Origin: Panax quinquefolius
Lineage: Eukaryota > Streptophyta > Magnoliopsida > Apiales > Araliaceae
Assembly: GCA_020205615.1 (NCBI GenBank)
Contig: CM035160.1
Location: forward strand, 148,099,991 to 148,163,990
Length of the DNA: 64,000 bases
Direction: 5' to 3'
Positions 35,730-47,769 of the stretch are shown here, one piece after another. Under the pieces are notes generated by a model, which was given only the letters and a program-made list of their open reading frames with translations, was not told the origin of the DNA and did no database searches. The translations under genes and the position numbers were made by a program. Each line of letters starts with the position of its first letter. Position 1 is the stretch's first letter.

Positions 35730-37455
35730 CATTAATATGAGACTATTAGTCCCATATAAAATCAATTGATAGCTTAAAATGGAGGAGGAACTATTAATCC
35801 CACATTCAGAAAGACTTCACACGGAGAGTGTAGTCCATCTGGTGTACTCAAGGAGTAAAAGTCCATATTTAAAGAACTATTAATTCCCCATCATGAGATA
35901 AAAAGTCCAAAATAATGTTAAATTGAAACAAATAATTCAATCACAAATACTCACGGATAAAAGTTTTGATTGACTTTTTGCGCATATTAAGAAAGATGAT
36001 AAAATAAAAAAATTGTCCATATTTAAATTCTAATTTAATTGCATAATTTTCTACACATTACTAGTAATGCTCCATAAATTTATGCATAGAAAATAAAAAT
36101 ATAACAATTAATAATATGAGTATAGATAAATTATTGTAAAAAATAGATTATTTAAAATAATTAGATATTTAGCTTGAGACTACCTGAAATAATAATAAAG
36201 ACTTTTATCTTGGTACGGAGGGAATATATTTTTTGCTTAGTACGAAGGGAGTATGTTTTTTGCAAACAAACATTACATGAAGTATAGATTCATCAAATCT
36301 TATGTACTGAACCTAAAGAGGGATTTGATAGCAGAGCCATTAAATATAGATCTAAACATTCAAATATGTTAAGAGGGGATTTGAAGGCAGAAGCCATTAA
36401 TCTCCTTTACTTTTGTTTTTCTTAAAACAAGTGTGTTATATACATGTAAAGATTTATGTCCATTTAAACAAATGACATGTGGATACATTAGATTATGAAG
36501 GAATATAGAAGGGATCCAATATTACTATTCTATCTTATCGCTTATATAATTAACGCTAGTCACAATCCAAATTGAATTAGTCGACATCAATCCTTTCCCT
36601 AATTAAATTATGTAAAAAATGTACTTGAGATATTTTTATTAGGACAGCAAATATATAAGATGAAAAATGATATATATGTCGACAAATATGACAACGAAGT
36701 TTGATTGTGACAAACGTGAAATTCTAAATGATAAAATAGAATAATAATGTGGATCCCTTCTTAATTCCTTTCTATCTAATGCATCCACATCCATCGCCAT
36801 CTAATATCAACATAAATTTGTCATTATATGTAGCAGAACTCATAAAAATACGATACCACCAAGAGAACGTCATAACATTTTTGATGATCCTATAGAGAGG
36901 ATGAAAATGAAATAATAACACTCTTGGAATTCGAAATTTGAGACTACATCCGGACACGTAATAGTCTATTATTTAGGAAATCTTTCCGAGAATTCTTAAT
37001 AAAAAAATGGAGTTTCAAAATGAAAGCCAAGAGTAAGAGCAAGGAAGAGATAAAATAACAGTTAAAACTGAATCCCCACCATTATTAGTAGCGGAGTACT
37101 ATGTTTCCGCCCACTTTAAAAGCAGAAGCAATTCAAAGAAATATTTCATCTGTTTCAAAATATAAGATGTACTACAGAAAGTAAGAAAAGGAAGAAAATG
37201 TATAATCTGTAAAACTGAAATAGGAAAGATGAACTGACACAGTTATAAATTCCATAAAGTGTACTGCAAATTTTTAGGGAAACTAGACAGAGAACTGCAT
37301 TTGCCAACCCCATGAATTAGATAGATCCTACAGGCATTACAAAAAGTTGAAGAGCTTAAGCTTCTTGTATATTTTGAAAAGTTCAAAGATCTGCAAAAAT
37401 CAGACTAGAAAACAAACCTTCTCAACTGAGTCTACCAGAGTGTGCCAACGAGAAA
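35730..37455. other. AT-rich intergenic DNA and 3' flank of the ELM2 gene
   Basis: No gene seen. The part next to the coding end (about 37000-37455) is less AT-rich and probably holds the 3' untranslated region of the gene read leftwards. Near 36210-36255 are two short GGTACGGAGGGA-like words resembling Stowaway ends without a matching partner. Confidence 0.45.
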
Positions 37456-38607
37456 TCAACTCTGACGCATGTATCTAGTTTTCACATCTTTACAGCTGCG
37501 TACGAGACTGGTTCTATCTTTCTGTGTTTTCCGAAGATTCAGATTATAAACATCCTTCACGGCATCAACATCACCATCAACTTGTTTTACTACTGACCTG
37601 TTCTGCAGACTCATGCGTCTAGGGATGAAGACATTAAAGTAAAAACTCATAATGTCATTTTTGTACTTAGATGGGAAGCACTTCATTGCATGCTTCAGGA
37701 AATTCTTTCCACTTGACTGCAGATTTGTTTTTGCAAGTAACTCAAAGCTTTCTTGTTCCTTCAATGTCCATGACTTTGAAACCTCTTCCCCCATCTCATC
37801 AAACTTCCAATTAAAGAATACAGGACCAAGATCAGATTGCAAAATGAGCCTTTCCTCGAGAATATGGCGCTTGACGCAATCTATGGATCCTTGTGACACA
37901 CAAGAACAAGAGTTGGGCCTCCCTTTTCCAACTGCTCTTGCAGTGGTTTTCACATCTTGCCCTTCAATTGGCCACACTTGGGTGCCCAACCACCTTGAGC
38001 TATCAGAAACACCATCTCTACCATTTATGTAAACCTCATTGAATGAACCACTCCACTCAGGAACATCAGCCTGGAAACGTGGCCCAATTGGAATAGCCAT
38101 TCTTTGAAGATAATCACCAATGAAGTTGGGTAACCTTATTGATCGTCGAGGTGTGTGAAGAAGCTCACCTTTTGGCTCCTCCAAATTTAAGGAGTCTGAA
38201 CTGTGACCCAAATCCAATGATGTTGATTCCTGGAGGGTAATATGCTCTGGAGTAATCGGGTTCGAACCATTGACTGATCCATCGGTGTCAACAAAGAGAA
38301 AAATATTCTTGTTTGATGGACCCCCATCTTTGGCATTATCCAAAATGGGGAATTCAGAAGATAACAACTGCCTTCGGAAATTATCCTCTGATGTCAATAA
38401 GCTGCCTGAACTATGTGAGTTCAAGGGGATTCTTTCATGCAAACTTTCAACAAAATCAGTCATATTAAGCACGCATGAAGCAGAAGAAGCATGAGATATC
38501 TGCCCTCTACTTAACTTTGAGACATTTTGTTGGTTTGATGCCTCAGACGCCAATTCAGAGGTAGATTTGAATTTAACTTTTAGGAACTGCTGCAGTTTTC
38601 GCTTTCT
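37456..38607 (-). CDS. Last exon of an ELM2/SANT-like nuclear protein
   Basis: A 1152-base exon (383 codons and a stop at 37456-37458). It opens with whole codons after a strong acceptor (CTCCTTCTCAG) and starts with the basic stretch RKRKLQQFLK. Upstream the frame meets a stop inside the pyrimidine-rich tract, so this is an internal start, not an ATG. Around residues 150-230 lies the ELM2-type block (PIGPRFQADVPEW, WLGTQVWPIEG). Next come VGKGRPNSCSC, then LGPVFFNWKFDEMGEEVSKS and the SANT/Myb-like segment with FLKHAMKCFPSKYKNDIMSF and YFNVFIPRR. ELM2-SANT proteins act in nuclear chromatin complexes, in many eukaryotes with histone deacetylases; plant members either carry an N-terminal ARID domain or lack it. 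No ARID domain is visible in this window. This is the best-preserved coding sequence here. Confidence 0.9.
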   Translation of the reverse strand, partial: RKRKLQQFLKVKFKSTSELASEASNQQNVSKLSRGQISHASSASCVLNMTDFVESLHERIPLNSHSSGSLLTSEDNFRRQLLSSEFPILDNAKDGGPSNKNIFLFVDTDGSVNGSNPITPEHITLQESTSLDLGHSSDSLNLEEPKGELLHTPRRSIRLPNFIGDYLQRMAIPIGPRFQADVPEWSGSFNEVYINGRDGVSDSSRWLGTQVWPIEGQDVKTTARAVGKGRPNSCSCVSQGSIDCVKRHILEERLILQSDLGPVFFNWKFDEMGEEVSKSWTLKEQESFELLAKTNLQSSGKNFLKHAMKCFPSKYKNDIMSFYFNVFIPRRMSLQNRSVVKQVDGDVDAVKDVYNLNLRKTQKDRTSLVRSCKDVKTRYMRQS

Positions 38608-40059
38608 CTGAGAAGGAGATTTGGGGAAGAAGTTTATTTACAATTTACAAGAGTGAAGACAAAAGGTATGTGGATGCAGAAATTAGAAAGGGTGAACATG
38701 AAAAAAAAAAACTCCTTCAGACAATTGAAATGATCTTTATTTATTTTGAAAAATAATAATGAACTCTTTACGCAATAAATCACCAACAATGAGGTAATTA
38801 CTTTCACTATGACAATCACCTCTGTAACCTGTATCATCGTTTCTCCCCCTTAATAAGTGACCTTATCCTCATTTTAAAAATCTCAAACAACACCACATCA
38901 ATGTTGTGCCATTCATCCTATTATCATTACTAATACTCATAAAACAATGTCCACTTCGGCCACCACGCCTAACATCATACTGACTAATGTCCATTCTGAT
39001 ATGATCATGTCATTATCCACTGTCTTGTATTGGGCTGTTTCATTTGTCACCAGTTCCCGGCTCACTTCTAATGATCATTTATGTAATCGTGTTGATATGT
39101 ACCACTCTATCATAAGACCATATCATAACTATCAATATGCTCCAATGTCAGGATTATAAGAAAGAGGGTAATTGTAACGACCCAGAAGATGGAGCAATTT
39201 GTAAAATAATTTTATTTGATTAAATAATAAATAAAATTATATTATATGTTATTATTATGTGTTAACAAGATGGATGACGTTTTATAACATAATCCTATCG
39301 GAACGTCGTAGTATTTTGACTACGTGAAGGAATTAAAGTGTTTGAATTTCTAAGACGAAAATAAAAGCTTTCCGAGAAAATTTTCAAAAAACACTATTCA
39401 TTGATTTCTACGTAACGATAGAATATCGAGGTAAGATGGATTATGTAATAATAATTTGAGTATGGAAAACGTAATTTTTCGCCTACGGACTTAATTTGAG
39501 AACGTTAGGGAAAATAAAACGTTAACTAGTTAAAGCGAGGATCGTATAATACGTAGGTATTGTACGAGGTAATGAATACGAGTATGACACGAAGTATTAT
39601 ACAAGTATATATGAATGATGGCATATCGTATATGTTGAATGAGTATACGAGTTAGAATACGAGATTAATACGTAGACAATACGTACTAAGGCTTTAAGCC
39701 ATATGTATTTGTACTTGTGAGATTGTGTAGGAAGTGTATAGTTTAATTGGGATTTTAATTAAGCCCAATGTAAACTATTGTTAAGGCCCAAATGTTTGTT
39801 AATGAACAAGCTAATGTTGGTTTAATACAAGCCCAAATCACAAGTAAGCTAATTGAACCTAAAGCCCAAAGTAAGGATCCAATGAATAAGCATGATCCAT
39901 GGGGCAACCCATGATCACATGGGTGATCTTGGTGGCCAAGTAAGAGTTGTGATGAGCAAGCAATGGATAAGTGTTGTGGGGTGCAAGAAAGGAATAGTAA
40001 GGAGGTGATTAAAGGAGGTGGGATGTTTATTGACTTAACTACCCTAACCTAGCAATTCC

Positions 40060-40067
40060 TATAAATA
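40060..40067 (+). promoter_or_regulatory. TATA box of the 3.3 kb LTR
   Basis: TATAAATA followed by GAAAGC; the only strong TATA match in the LTR and in the position expected for its promoter. Confidence 0.5.
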
Positions 40068-41034
40068 GAAAGCTTTGGATTTCATTTGTTGATTGTTCAA
40101 ATACACCAACAACTTAAAAGCTTATTTAGTAGAGAGAAAAAGCAAGAAAAGTAAAAGCTAGTTTGTTAGAACAAGAAGGAAAGAGAAGGATTAATCAAGT
40201 GAACTTTAAAGGTAATGATCCTATGTCATTAATCTTCCATCTCTACAATTGTAGGTTGATAAGAGAAGTGTTGATTGATTGACATGTATGCTAAGAAATG
40301 ATAAGAATGGATAATCAAAGGACTTAAATCTTAATAAGCCGTGAATAAGCAATTCGTTCATATATAAGTTATGAAGTAAGGAAGAACTTGTAATATGTTT
40401 ACATGAATGAAGTTTGTATGATAAGAAGATGTAAGGATGATGGTTAGAAGACTTAAACTATTATAAGTCATGTGAAATGAAATCATAAGTAGTTTATACT
40501 TTAATAAGTTATAAACTCATGAAGAACAAGTAATAACTTATCATGTAAATAAGTTGATGTAATATGTATGTTAAGATGTTAATTTGATGGATAGAATCCA
40601 TTTGGAACGATGAACAAATCATAAGTAACGAAGTTATGCCAGAATTCACACGATTAGACGACAATCGTCGAATTCGTGAAATTCTCGGAATGGAAGTCGA
40701 ATTTTGATATTGAACTCGGAAACGTTGGTTTTCGATGGGAACAAGTCTTATTTGGCATTATAGAGTTGCGGACTCAAAAATGACCGAATTCCGACTTAGA
40801 ACGAAGAAACGAGCGTTGAACGTTCACGAACGTTTATCGTTTTCGTTAAAAATGAACTAATAGGTGAATTTTGAGTTAACAAAGTCGAAAATATAAAACT
40901 CTTGCATGAACACGTAGAGTATGTGATTTGTGAGCTAATGGCTTTTGAACGAGCCAATTCGGACTTAAGTTGATCAAATTTGAAGTCCGGGAAGTTCGTT
41001 GTGTAAAACAAAACTGTCAACTATCTCGGTGCAT

Positions 41035-41275
41035 GTTTGGCGCCGCACTCAAGGCAAAATGTGGCGTCGCAACGCCAGCAAAAAAATGCCCGGACCTCTT
41101 GAAGAGTCGAGTCGCCAAATACGACAATTAGTACTAAGACTCGCGCCGCAACGCCGAGTCCGGACCATAGACACTGGAGAGTGGCGCCGCAGCGCTAAAA
41201 GGGAGGGAGCCATACTAGAAACCCGCGCCGCAGTGCGAGTTGTAGAACAATAGCTGGCGCCGCAGCGCCAACACT
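41035..41275 (+). repeat. GC-rich GGCGCCGCA(A/G)CGCC repeats in an AT-rich LTR
   Basis: Five or six copies of a motif near GGCGCCGCAGCGCC, spaced about 40-60 bp. The clearest, TGGCGCCGCAGCGCCA (41254-41269), is an inverted repeat with a 4-base loop. Composition contrasts sharply with the surrounding AT-rich LTR. Confidence 0.7.
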
Positions 41276-42169
41276 AGAACATACACAGTAAGGAAAGTTT
41301 GTAAGTAAAGCAAGAACGTTAATTGATTAGTAATGAACTAAAACATAATGTAACATTGTTTAAGATATTGTTAAACCTTAAGTATGATAACTAAAGGTTA
41401 AAGATAATCAATCGAACATGAACGTAAGAACGATGTAAACTATAACGGCAAGCCGGAACCAATAGTAACAAATCTAATACATGATTAGATTGAGAAGAAT
41501 GGTAAGATTCATTAGGAACCATGTATGTCTATTCATGACCTAATGTGTTAAGTTATGTGATATATATTGTAGAGACATTAAAGACTTAAAGGGAAAGTGT
41601 AATAACAGTAGCAGACGCTGAAGGCAAGTATTCTAACCCTTGTCTATGTTCAATCTAGACAAGTTTTGTGATTAATGTATTCTTACGCATGAATTGATGT
41701 ATGATGAAGTCAAAGCCAATTCTTTTGGCTAGACTTAAGATGTTATGGATTTCTTATAATCTATCGAAGTATTTTTAATGTTTTACCAAACTATATTGGT
41801 GTGGTTTTCAAATGAAGACTGAGAATGCTAAACAAATGTTTTGTCGTCAAACGACAGGCACGTGAGGTTGCCACAACTTAAACGTACATACGTTTAAAGA
41901 ATGTAGTGTTGATCAACATAGAGTCAAGGTTCGAAAAAACGCTCGAGGCGTACGCCTCGAGGCGCGCCTCATAGCGAGGCGGAAGAAATGATTCGCGAGG
42001 CTACCGCTTAGTTTGGAATCATAGCAACCTGCGCCTTTTCTGTCGAAGCTTGCGCCTCGTGGCGTCATACGCCTCAGCGTCGCTAGCGTGCGCCTCGACT
42101 TAGCTTTAAAAAAGACCTAAATATATGATTCGACTCTACTTACCATTACTGAAGAGTGGAAGACTTCGC

Positions 42170-42330
42170 AGCGACCATCGACTCCTTCGACAGCGACCAT
42201 CGACTGCTCCTCTTCGACCGCGACCATCGACGACTCCATCGACCATCGACCGCGACCATCGACTCCTTCGACCATCGACCATCAACTCCTTCGACCATCG
42301 AAGGTCGACCATCGACCATCGCAGGTATGT
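42170..42330 (+). repeat. Minisatellite of CGACCATCGA units
   Basis: About a dozen copies of CGACCATCGA or close forms separated by CTCCTTC-like words. It lies in the 5' part of the hAT, upstream of the transposase frame. Reading frames across it on both strands are low-complexity artefacts. Confidence 0.75.
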
Positions 42331-42904
42331 CGAACCTTGCTTCTCCTTCTCCTTCTTCCTATGGGTCGTCTCCTTCTTGCGTCTCCTCCTTCGCGACTGT
42401 CTCTGTTTTTTTCTTTTCTTCTTTGGCTCCTCCTCCTTCTTTCTCTGCGTCTCTGTTTACTTTTTATGACCGTCTTTGACTTTAGCTCCACTAATTTCAG
42501 CAAACTTTATTTCATTTTATAGTCTAACATTAGAATTTTGTATATCTAATTTTGTAACAAGGACGGAGTTAGTGTAAAATAAAGCCTAATTCTGAGTCAC
42601 AATTGATCCGAGTTTTTTGAAAGTACAATTGGTATATATATTTATGAGAATTGATATTCCATTAATTTGTTAAGCAAGTTTATAAATTTGTGGTCTTGAA
42701 CTTGGACTCTTAGTCATCATGTTAATGTTATTGGTGATGCCCTGTGAATTAATTTGTTAGGCAAGTTTATAAATTTATATTCAGTTTTTGAACAATATTA
42801 AATTCTATCAATGTTAACACGAGTACATGACTAGTGTTGTCCATAATGTTGTTATCAAAATGTAATAACAATTTTTATTATTATTACAAAGTTGAATTAT
42901 TATT

Positions 42905-45600
42905 ATGGGTAGAAAAGATCCAGCTTGGAAATATGGCACTGCAGCTCCAGGAGTTAATAAAGCTCATTTATACGTGGAATGCAATTTTTGTAAGAAAATT
43001 TGCAAAGGAGGGATTACAAGGTTGAAAAATCATCTTGTGGGAAATCATAGTAACGTCGAGGCTTGCAAAAAAGTACCAAGCGAAGTGAAGGAAGAGCTTG
43101 CTTCATATATGAAGAAAAATATGGACTCCAAAGAGGAAAGACAAAGAGATGAAGCTGAAAAAAATACAAAGTGGGTCTTATTATGATAGTCATCCATCCT
43201 TGGGAATGGGAGGTTCAAGTGTGGGTAGTGCCTCCGAGAGGGGAGTTCGAGGACCAATGGACAGATTTGTTGTGGATGTTGATGCTGGTCATGATGATGC
43301 TACTACAAGGCGTACTGTATTTTCAAAGGAGGCTCGTAATGCAGTCTGTCTTGATATAGGTCGATTCTTCTTTGAAAATGGGATTCCTTGATGTTCTTGA
43401 TAGTCCTTCATTTATAAATATGTAGTCGATCTATCGGGAACTATGGTCGTGTGCTTTAAAACCCCTACCCCATACGAGCTTAGCTCTTGGATATTGAAGG
43501 AGGAAGAGAAGACTACAAAGGCCTTTGTTGAGGAGGTCAAAAGACTTGGGCACATACTGGGGTGTCAATCTTGTTTGATGGTTGGAAAGATATTAGGGAA
43601 GACAAATAATAAATTTTCTTGTAAACAACCCCCATCGAATCTGTATTTTTAAATCATTGATGCATCCGATGCAATTAAAGATGCTACTTTGATGTTTAAA
43701 CTACTAGATGAGGTTGTTGAGGAAGTGGGAGAAGACCTTGTCATTCAAGTAGTCACGGACAATGCATCAAATTATAAGGCGGCGGGAAGTATGTTAATGG
43801 AGAAGAGGCCACGTATGTGGTGGACACCGTGTGCCGCGCATTGCATTGATTTGATGCTTGAGAAGCTTGGAGAGTTGCCTCAACATAAAAATGCTTTGAC
43901 AAAGGCAAAGAAGGTAATTACTATTATTATTATTTGGATCTAATTTTTTTATTCAATGAATACTTGAATTATTATTATTTTTATTCATTATGTAGGTAAG
44001 CAACTTCATATATAATAATGGATGGGTCTTGGCATTGATGAGGGCAAACACTAATAAAGACCTTGTTCGGCCAGCTGCCACTAGATTTGCCACTACTTAT
44101 TTAACTTTCGGTAGTACGATAGTTTGAGACGACCTTTGGAGGCTATGTTTACATCTAGGGAGTGGGCAAATTGTGCTTGGGCAAAAAACACAAGGTAAGG
44201 AGGCGAAAAATCATCTTGACCGATAGGACTTTTTTGGGGTAGTGTGGGATATCTGATTAAGACCACAAAACCTCTAGTAGGTGTATTGAGGATGGCGGAG
44301 TTCGGAGAAGGTCTTTAAAATGGGATTTTATATGGTGCCATGTATAATGCAAAAGAAGAGATCAGCAAAAAATCTGGATAATGAGAGGGGGGCCTATAAA
44401 GAGATATGGAGCATAATAGATGCTAAGTTGGATAATCGGTTACATCGGCATTTGCAGCGTCACTTTGCATATTATTTGAATCCTCGGTTTGAATATGAAG
44501 ATAATTTCTATGCCAATCGCGGAAGTTAAAGTGGGATTGTACTCATGTATGGACAAGCTTATTCCTAATGATGTGGAAAGAGAAAAGTCGATTTGCAATT
44601 GGATGCATTTCGATTGAGGCGAGGTTATTTGGCTACATGAAATGCGTAAACACGTGTAAAAACGTGCTCCGTGTAAGTACCGTTGATTAATGTCTGGTTA
44701 TGCTTTCATTTTGATTAAACGTGTACCAAAGAAGATCGACGTGTTTTAATATTGATCCAGCTGATTGGTGGATCGCATATGGAGATGAAGCTCTAGAATT
44801 AAGAAACTTTGCGAAATGAAGATTACGAGTTTAACTTGCTCATCTTCTAAAGTGTGAGCGTAATTGGAGTACTTTCGATCGTATTTATTAGATATAATCA
44901 TATAAATCATTTATTAAGATTTTATGAGATCCGACATTGTCACTAATGCTAAATTACTTGTAATATAGATACATCAAAGAGAAGGAATCGACTTTTCGCA
45001 TCCGGACTTAACTCATTGGGCTTACATTACGTATACTGATAAAAATTGAAAGATCGGCATCTCAAGAAAAAGGCATTAACGGAAGAAAATCCATTAGTTG
45101 TTGAAAATGTGTCATCTGATAGTGAGTGGATTGCGGGGGGAAATGATGAAAATATATCGGACCGACTTACGGGAATGATGATATGGAGGAGGGTGAAAGG
45201 ACTCGTGGGAATGAGAAGACAATTGGGGAGAAGAGAGAGGAGATTACACTTGGAGGCGAGGACTCGGGGAACAAGTAGTAAACAAGGAAGTCAAAAGAGA
45301 AAGAGAAACACTTTGCCATCAAAAACTATGTCGAAAAGGTTAGTGTCATTACTTAAGTTGCCTTTAAAGTGTTCTTTAAAAAATATATTCATTTCGATTA
45401 AATATATATTCACTTGTTTATTTATAGATAAAAGGAAGGGATTGCAATTGGTTGATGAAGAACTCGAGTTTGAGGATCTTAAAGACCGATAACGAGGAGG
45501 ATGACAGAGCAATTAGATACGATGATGATTCCATGGAGGATCCTCTTAGTGATGATAATGATGATGGTGATGGGATGATGATCTAGGATTTGATCCATTA
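42905..45600 (+). pseudogene. hAT transposase, split by frameshifts
   Basis: The reading starts MGRKDPAWKYGTA with a BED-type zinc finger (CNFCKK...HLVGNH, 42975-43050), which would bind DNA. Past a frame change comes the DUF659-type block (TPYELSSWILKEE, 43468-43515) and IQVVTDNASNYKAAG (43744-43790). Then WWTPCAAHCIDLMLEKLGEL (43820-43880) and, after an apparent intron around 43914-43995, NGWVLALMRANTNKD and RPAATRFATTYLTF. The C-terminal dimerisation signature with WWIAYGD is near 44760. A 148-codon acidic/basic tail frame follows (45046-45492). At least five frame breaks; not functional. Confidence 0.85.
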
Positions 45601-46899
45601 TTCAAGCCGCTAGATACAAATGATACATTACTTACATAGTGATGGATGATCACTATATAAGTACTTGATGATATTATGTTGTTTTAATGTTTTGTAATGA
45701 TACATTACTATGACGTTGGTTATTTATGTCTCCTATGACCTTAATTGTAATGATGAATTATTTTATGATTTTATTAGTATTTTTCATAATTTTTTGGGGA
45801 CTTTTATGTTTTTAATCAAGGCTTCCGCCTCGCTCGCCTCAAGCTTACGCCTCGATAGCCCGTAGAAAAAGCGCCTCGTCTCGATTTTTAGCTTTTTCGA
45901 ACATTGCATGTAGTACTATAGTCGATCACCTGGGCGTGCTTTCGTAAGTAATGTCGACCTTACGGACTTAGTGTCGGGTTGTCCTTTTCAAAGAAAGTAT
46001 GAAATGCTCAAGGTCTTGGACCGGAATTGATGTTTTACTGAATGTTGACATTGTAAAACGTTTTAAATAAAAGAGAAGTGCTATTTTGAATTATCAATAG
46101 TACTTCATAACTATTGTTCAGTTATTGAAGATATATGATTTGTATGATTCAAGCATATTGTTAAATGGAATTGTTGTACTTGTTAAGCTAGTTATGCTCA
46201 CTCTTGCTTGAACCATATAAATGCAGCTAAGACCGAATGGACCGAAAGATCCGGCAAAGATAAAAGCTAAGGCAAACCTGTAGATTACCTATGTAATAAT
46301 ATAGGTGAATAATGTTAATATTTGATATTATGACAAGAACAAATGTAATAGTTATAAAGAACCTGGGAAATGGTAATATTGCTTTGGAATATATATAAGA
46401 CATATTCGTTCTTTTGAGACATTTCAATTGAATGATTGTGTGAACTGTAGCACCGTGGAGCACCATATGTCGGGTTGGAAGATACTCGAATTTGGGGGCG
46501 TCAAAGTAATCTGGGAATAACTAAAATAGTTAGTATATTCTAGAGCTAGATATTTTGTATAAACGTGTGTGCACATGGAGGTTGTTAGCATATGTGTGTA
46601 GGATAAGAGAGTGGTGTAGATTAGGAGTATTTACACTTTTCAGCATTTTAGTAGCTATATATGTGTGTAATGGGTGGAGTAATCTCCAAGCTTTTGAATA
46701 TTATACAATTTGTGAATGAAATGGGAAAAGCTTGTTTAAGCTTTCTCTCTCTATATCTCTTAGTCTCACGAACTAAGTGATAAATCACCGAGTTAGTCTC
46801 CTTCTTCCTCCCTTGTTCTCCCTGAATTCTCACTTATTTCTATCTCTATCTATGTTTTTCTCTTATTTTCTGGTTAGGTTTTAACAAGGGCCTGACAAA

Positions 46900-46914
46900 T
46901 TGGTATTAGAGCTC
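46900..46914 (+). promoter_or_regulatory. tRNA-Met primer binding site
   Basis: TTGGTATTAGAGCTC begins two bases after the end of the 5' LTR (46897). It matches the usual TGGTATCAGAGC with one change. Confidence 0.8.
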
Positions 46915-47308
46915 AAGTTCTATCCAAACTCATCTTCTTCTTCCTCTACATCCTCTGTTCTTCTCGATCTTCAACCTTTGATTTCTGCTTCTATACCTCT
47001 TCTATTTGAATTTGATCTCTTCTACTTTCATCTATCATTCAAACAGTACCTACAACCAGCACAAAACCTTCGACAACAACTGCAGATCCCAACCACAAAG
47101 TAGTAGAAAAATTATTTCCGATTACTCTGCTTTTTTTCATTAAACTCCTTGACTCAACAAAATTGAGTGATTAGTCACTTTTTTAGGTATTAAACATTTA
47201 ATTCATATTTTCCTTGATCTTCTATGTCAATAATTTTTTTCCAAATTCTATGAATTAGTTTTGTTTGATCTGTTTTGTTTGTGTTAGGTGATTCATATTA
47301 AGTTGTTT

Positions 47309-47590
47309 CAGTCGTAGAGTCTTACAAGTTGTTTAAGTCGTAGAGTTTTATAAGTTGTTTAAGTCGTAGAGTCTTACAAGTTGTAATCGTATAGTCTTAC
47401 AAGTTGTTTCGGTCGTAGAGTCTTACAAGTATTTCAGTCTACGATCGTAAAGTCTTATAAGTTGTTCCAATCTACGATCGTAGAGTCTTATAAGTTGTTC
47501 CAATCTACGATCGTAATCCTATAAGTTATTTCAGTCTACGATCGTAAAGTCTTATAAGTTGTTCCAGGCTACGATTGTAGAGCCTTCCAA
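47309..47590 (+). repeat. Tandem array with TCGTAGAGTCTTACAAGTTG units
   Basis: About nine units. Early ones are about 26-28 bp (TAAGTCGTAGAGTCTTACAA), later ones about 33 bp and containing the palindrome CTACGATCGTA. It lies in the untranslated leader of the chromovirus between primer site and gag. Confidence 0.75.
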
Positions 47591-47769
47591 TACTAAATTT
47601 GTTTGGCTAGGGATACTCGGTTTGTTTCACGGAGGAAGTCCACTTCTCACTTAAATAGCTACTAAAGTTCACTTACTCTTACTCAAGTAGTGTTGCTACT
47701 GCTTGAATTCATTTTCAAACTCAGAATCACAATTATTTTGTGACTCTTTTTCTCTCTACTTTATAAATA

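Larger units (their letters stand above)
41925..45906 (+). mobile_element. hAT transposon, decayed
   Basis: 3982 bp. Ends are CAAGGTTCGAAAAA and TTTTTCGAACATTG, inverted with one mismatch. Flanks CATAGAGT (41917-41924) and CATGTAGT (45907-45914) match 6 of 8, the hAT duplication length. Just inside both ends are clusters of CGCCTCG/CGAGGCG words (41940-42095 and 45822-45885), typical of subterminal transposase binding sites. The interior encodes a transposase with BED finger and dimerisation region, in broken frames. Confidence 0.88.
39173..46505 (+). mobile_element. Solo LTR (TGTAACGACCC...GGGGGCGTC) containing a hAT
   Basis: Perfect target repeat GTAAT at 39168-39172 and 46506-46510. After removal of the hAT and one of its target repeats the LTR is about 3.34 kb. 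It ends GGGGGCGTCAAA rather than the usual GTCACA. A TATA box (TATAAATA) sits at 40060-40067. It differs in sequence from the TGTAAGACC families but shares the ends and general layout. Confidence 0.88.

Noticed and set aside
36130..36260. A further Stowaway element
   Set aside because: Short GGTACGGAGGGA-like words occur twice in the same orientation, but no inverted partner or TA flanks could be paired.
42125..42503. Overlapping reading frames of 60-114 codons on both strands
   Set aside because: They span the CGACCATCGA minisatellite and CT-rich DNA and translate to low-complexity strings; no protein features.
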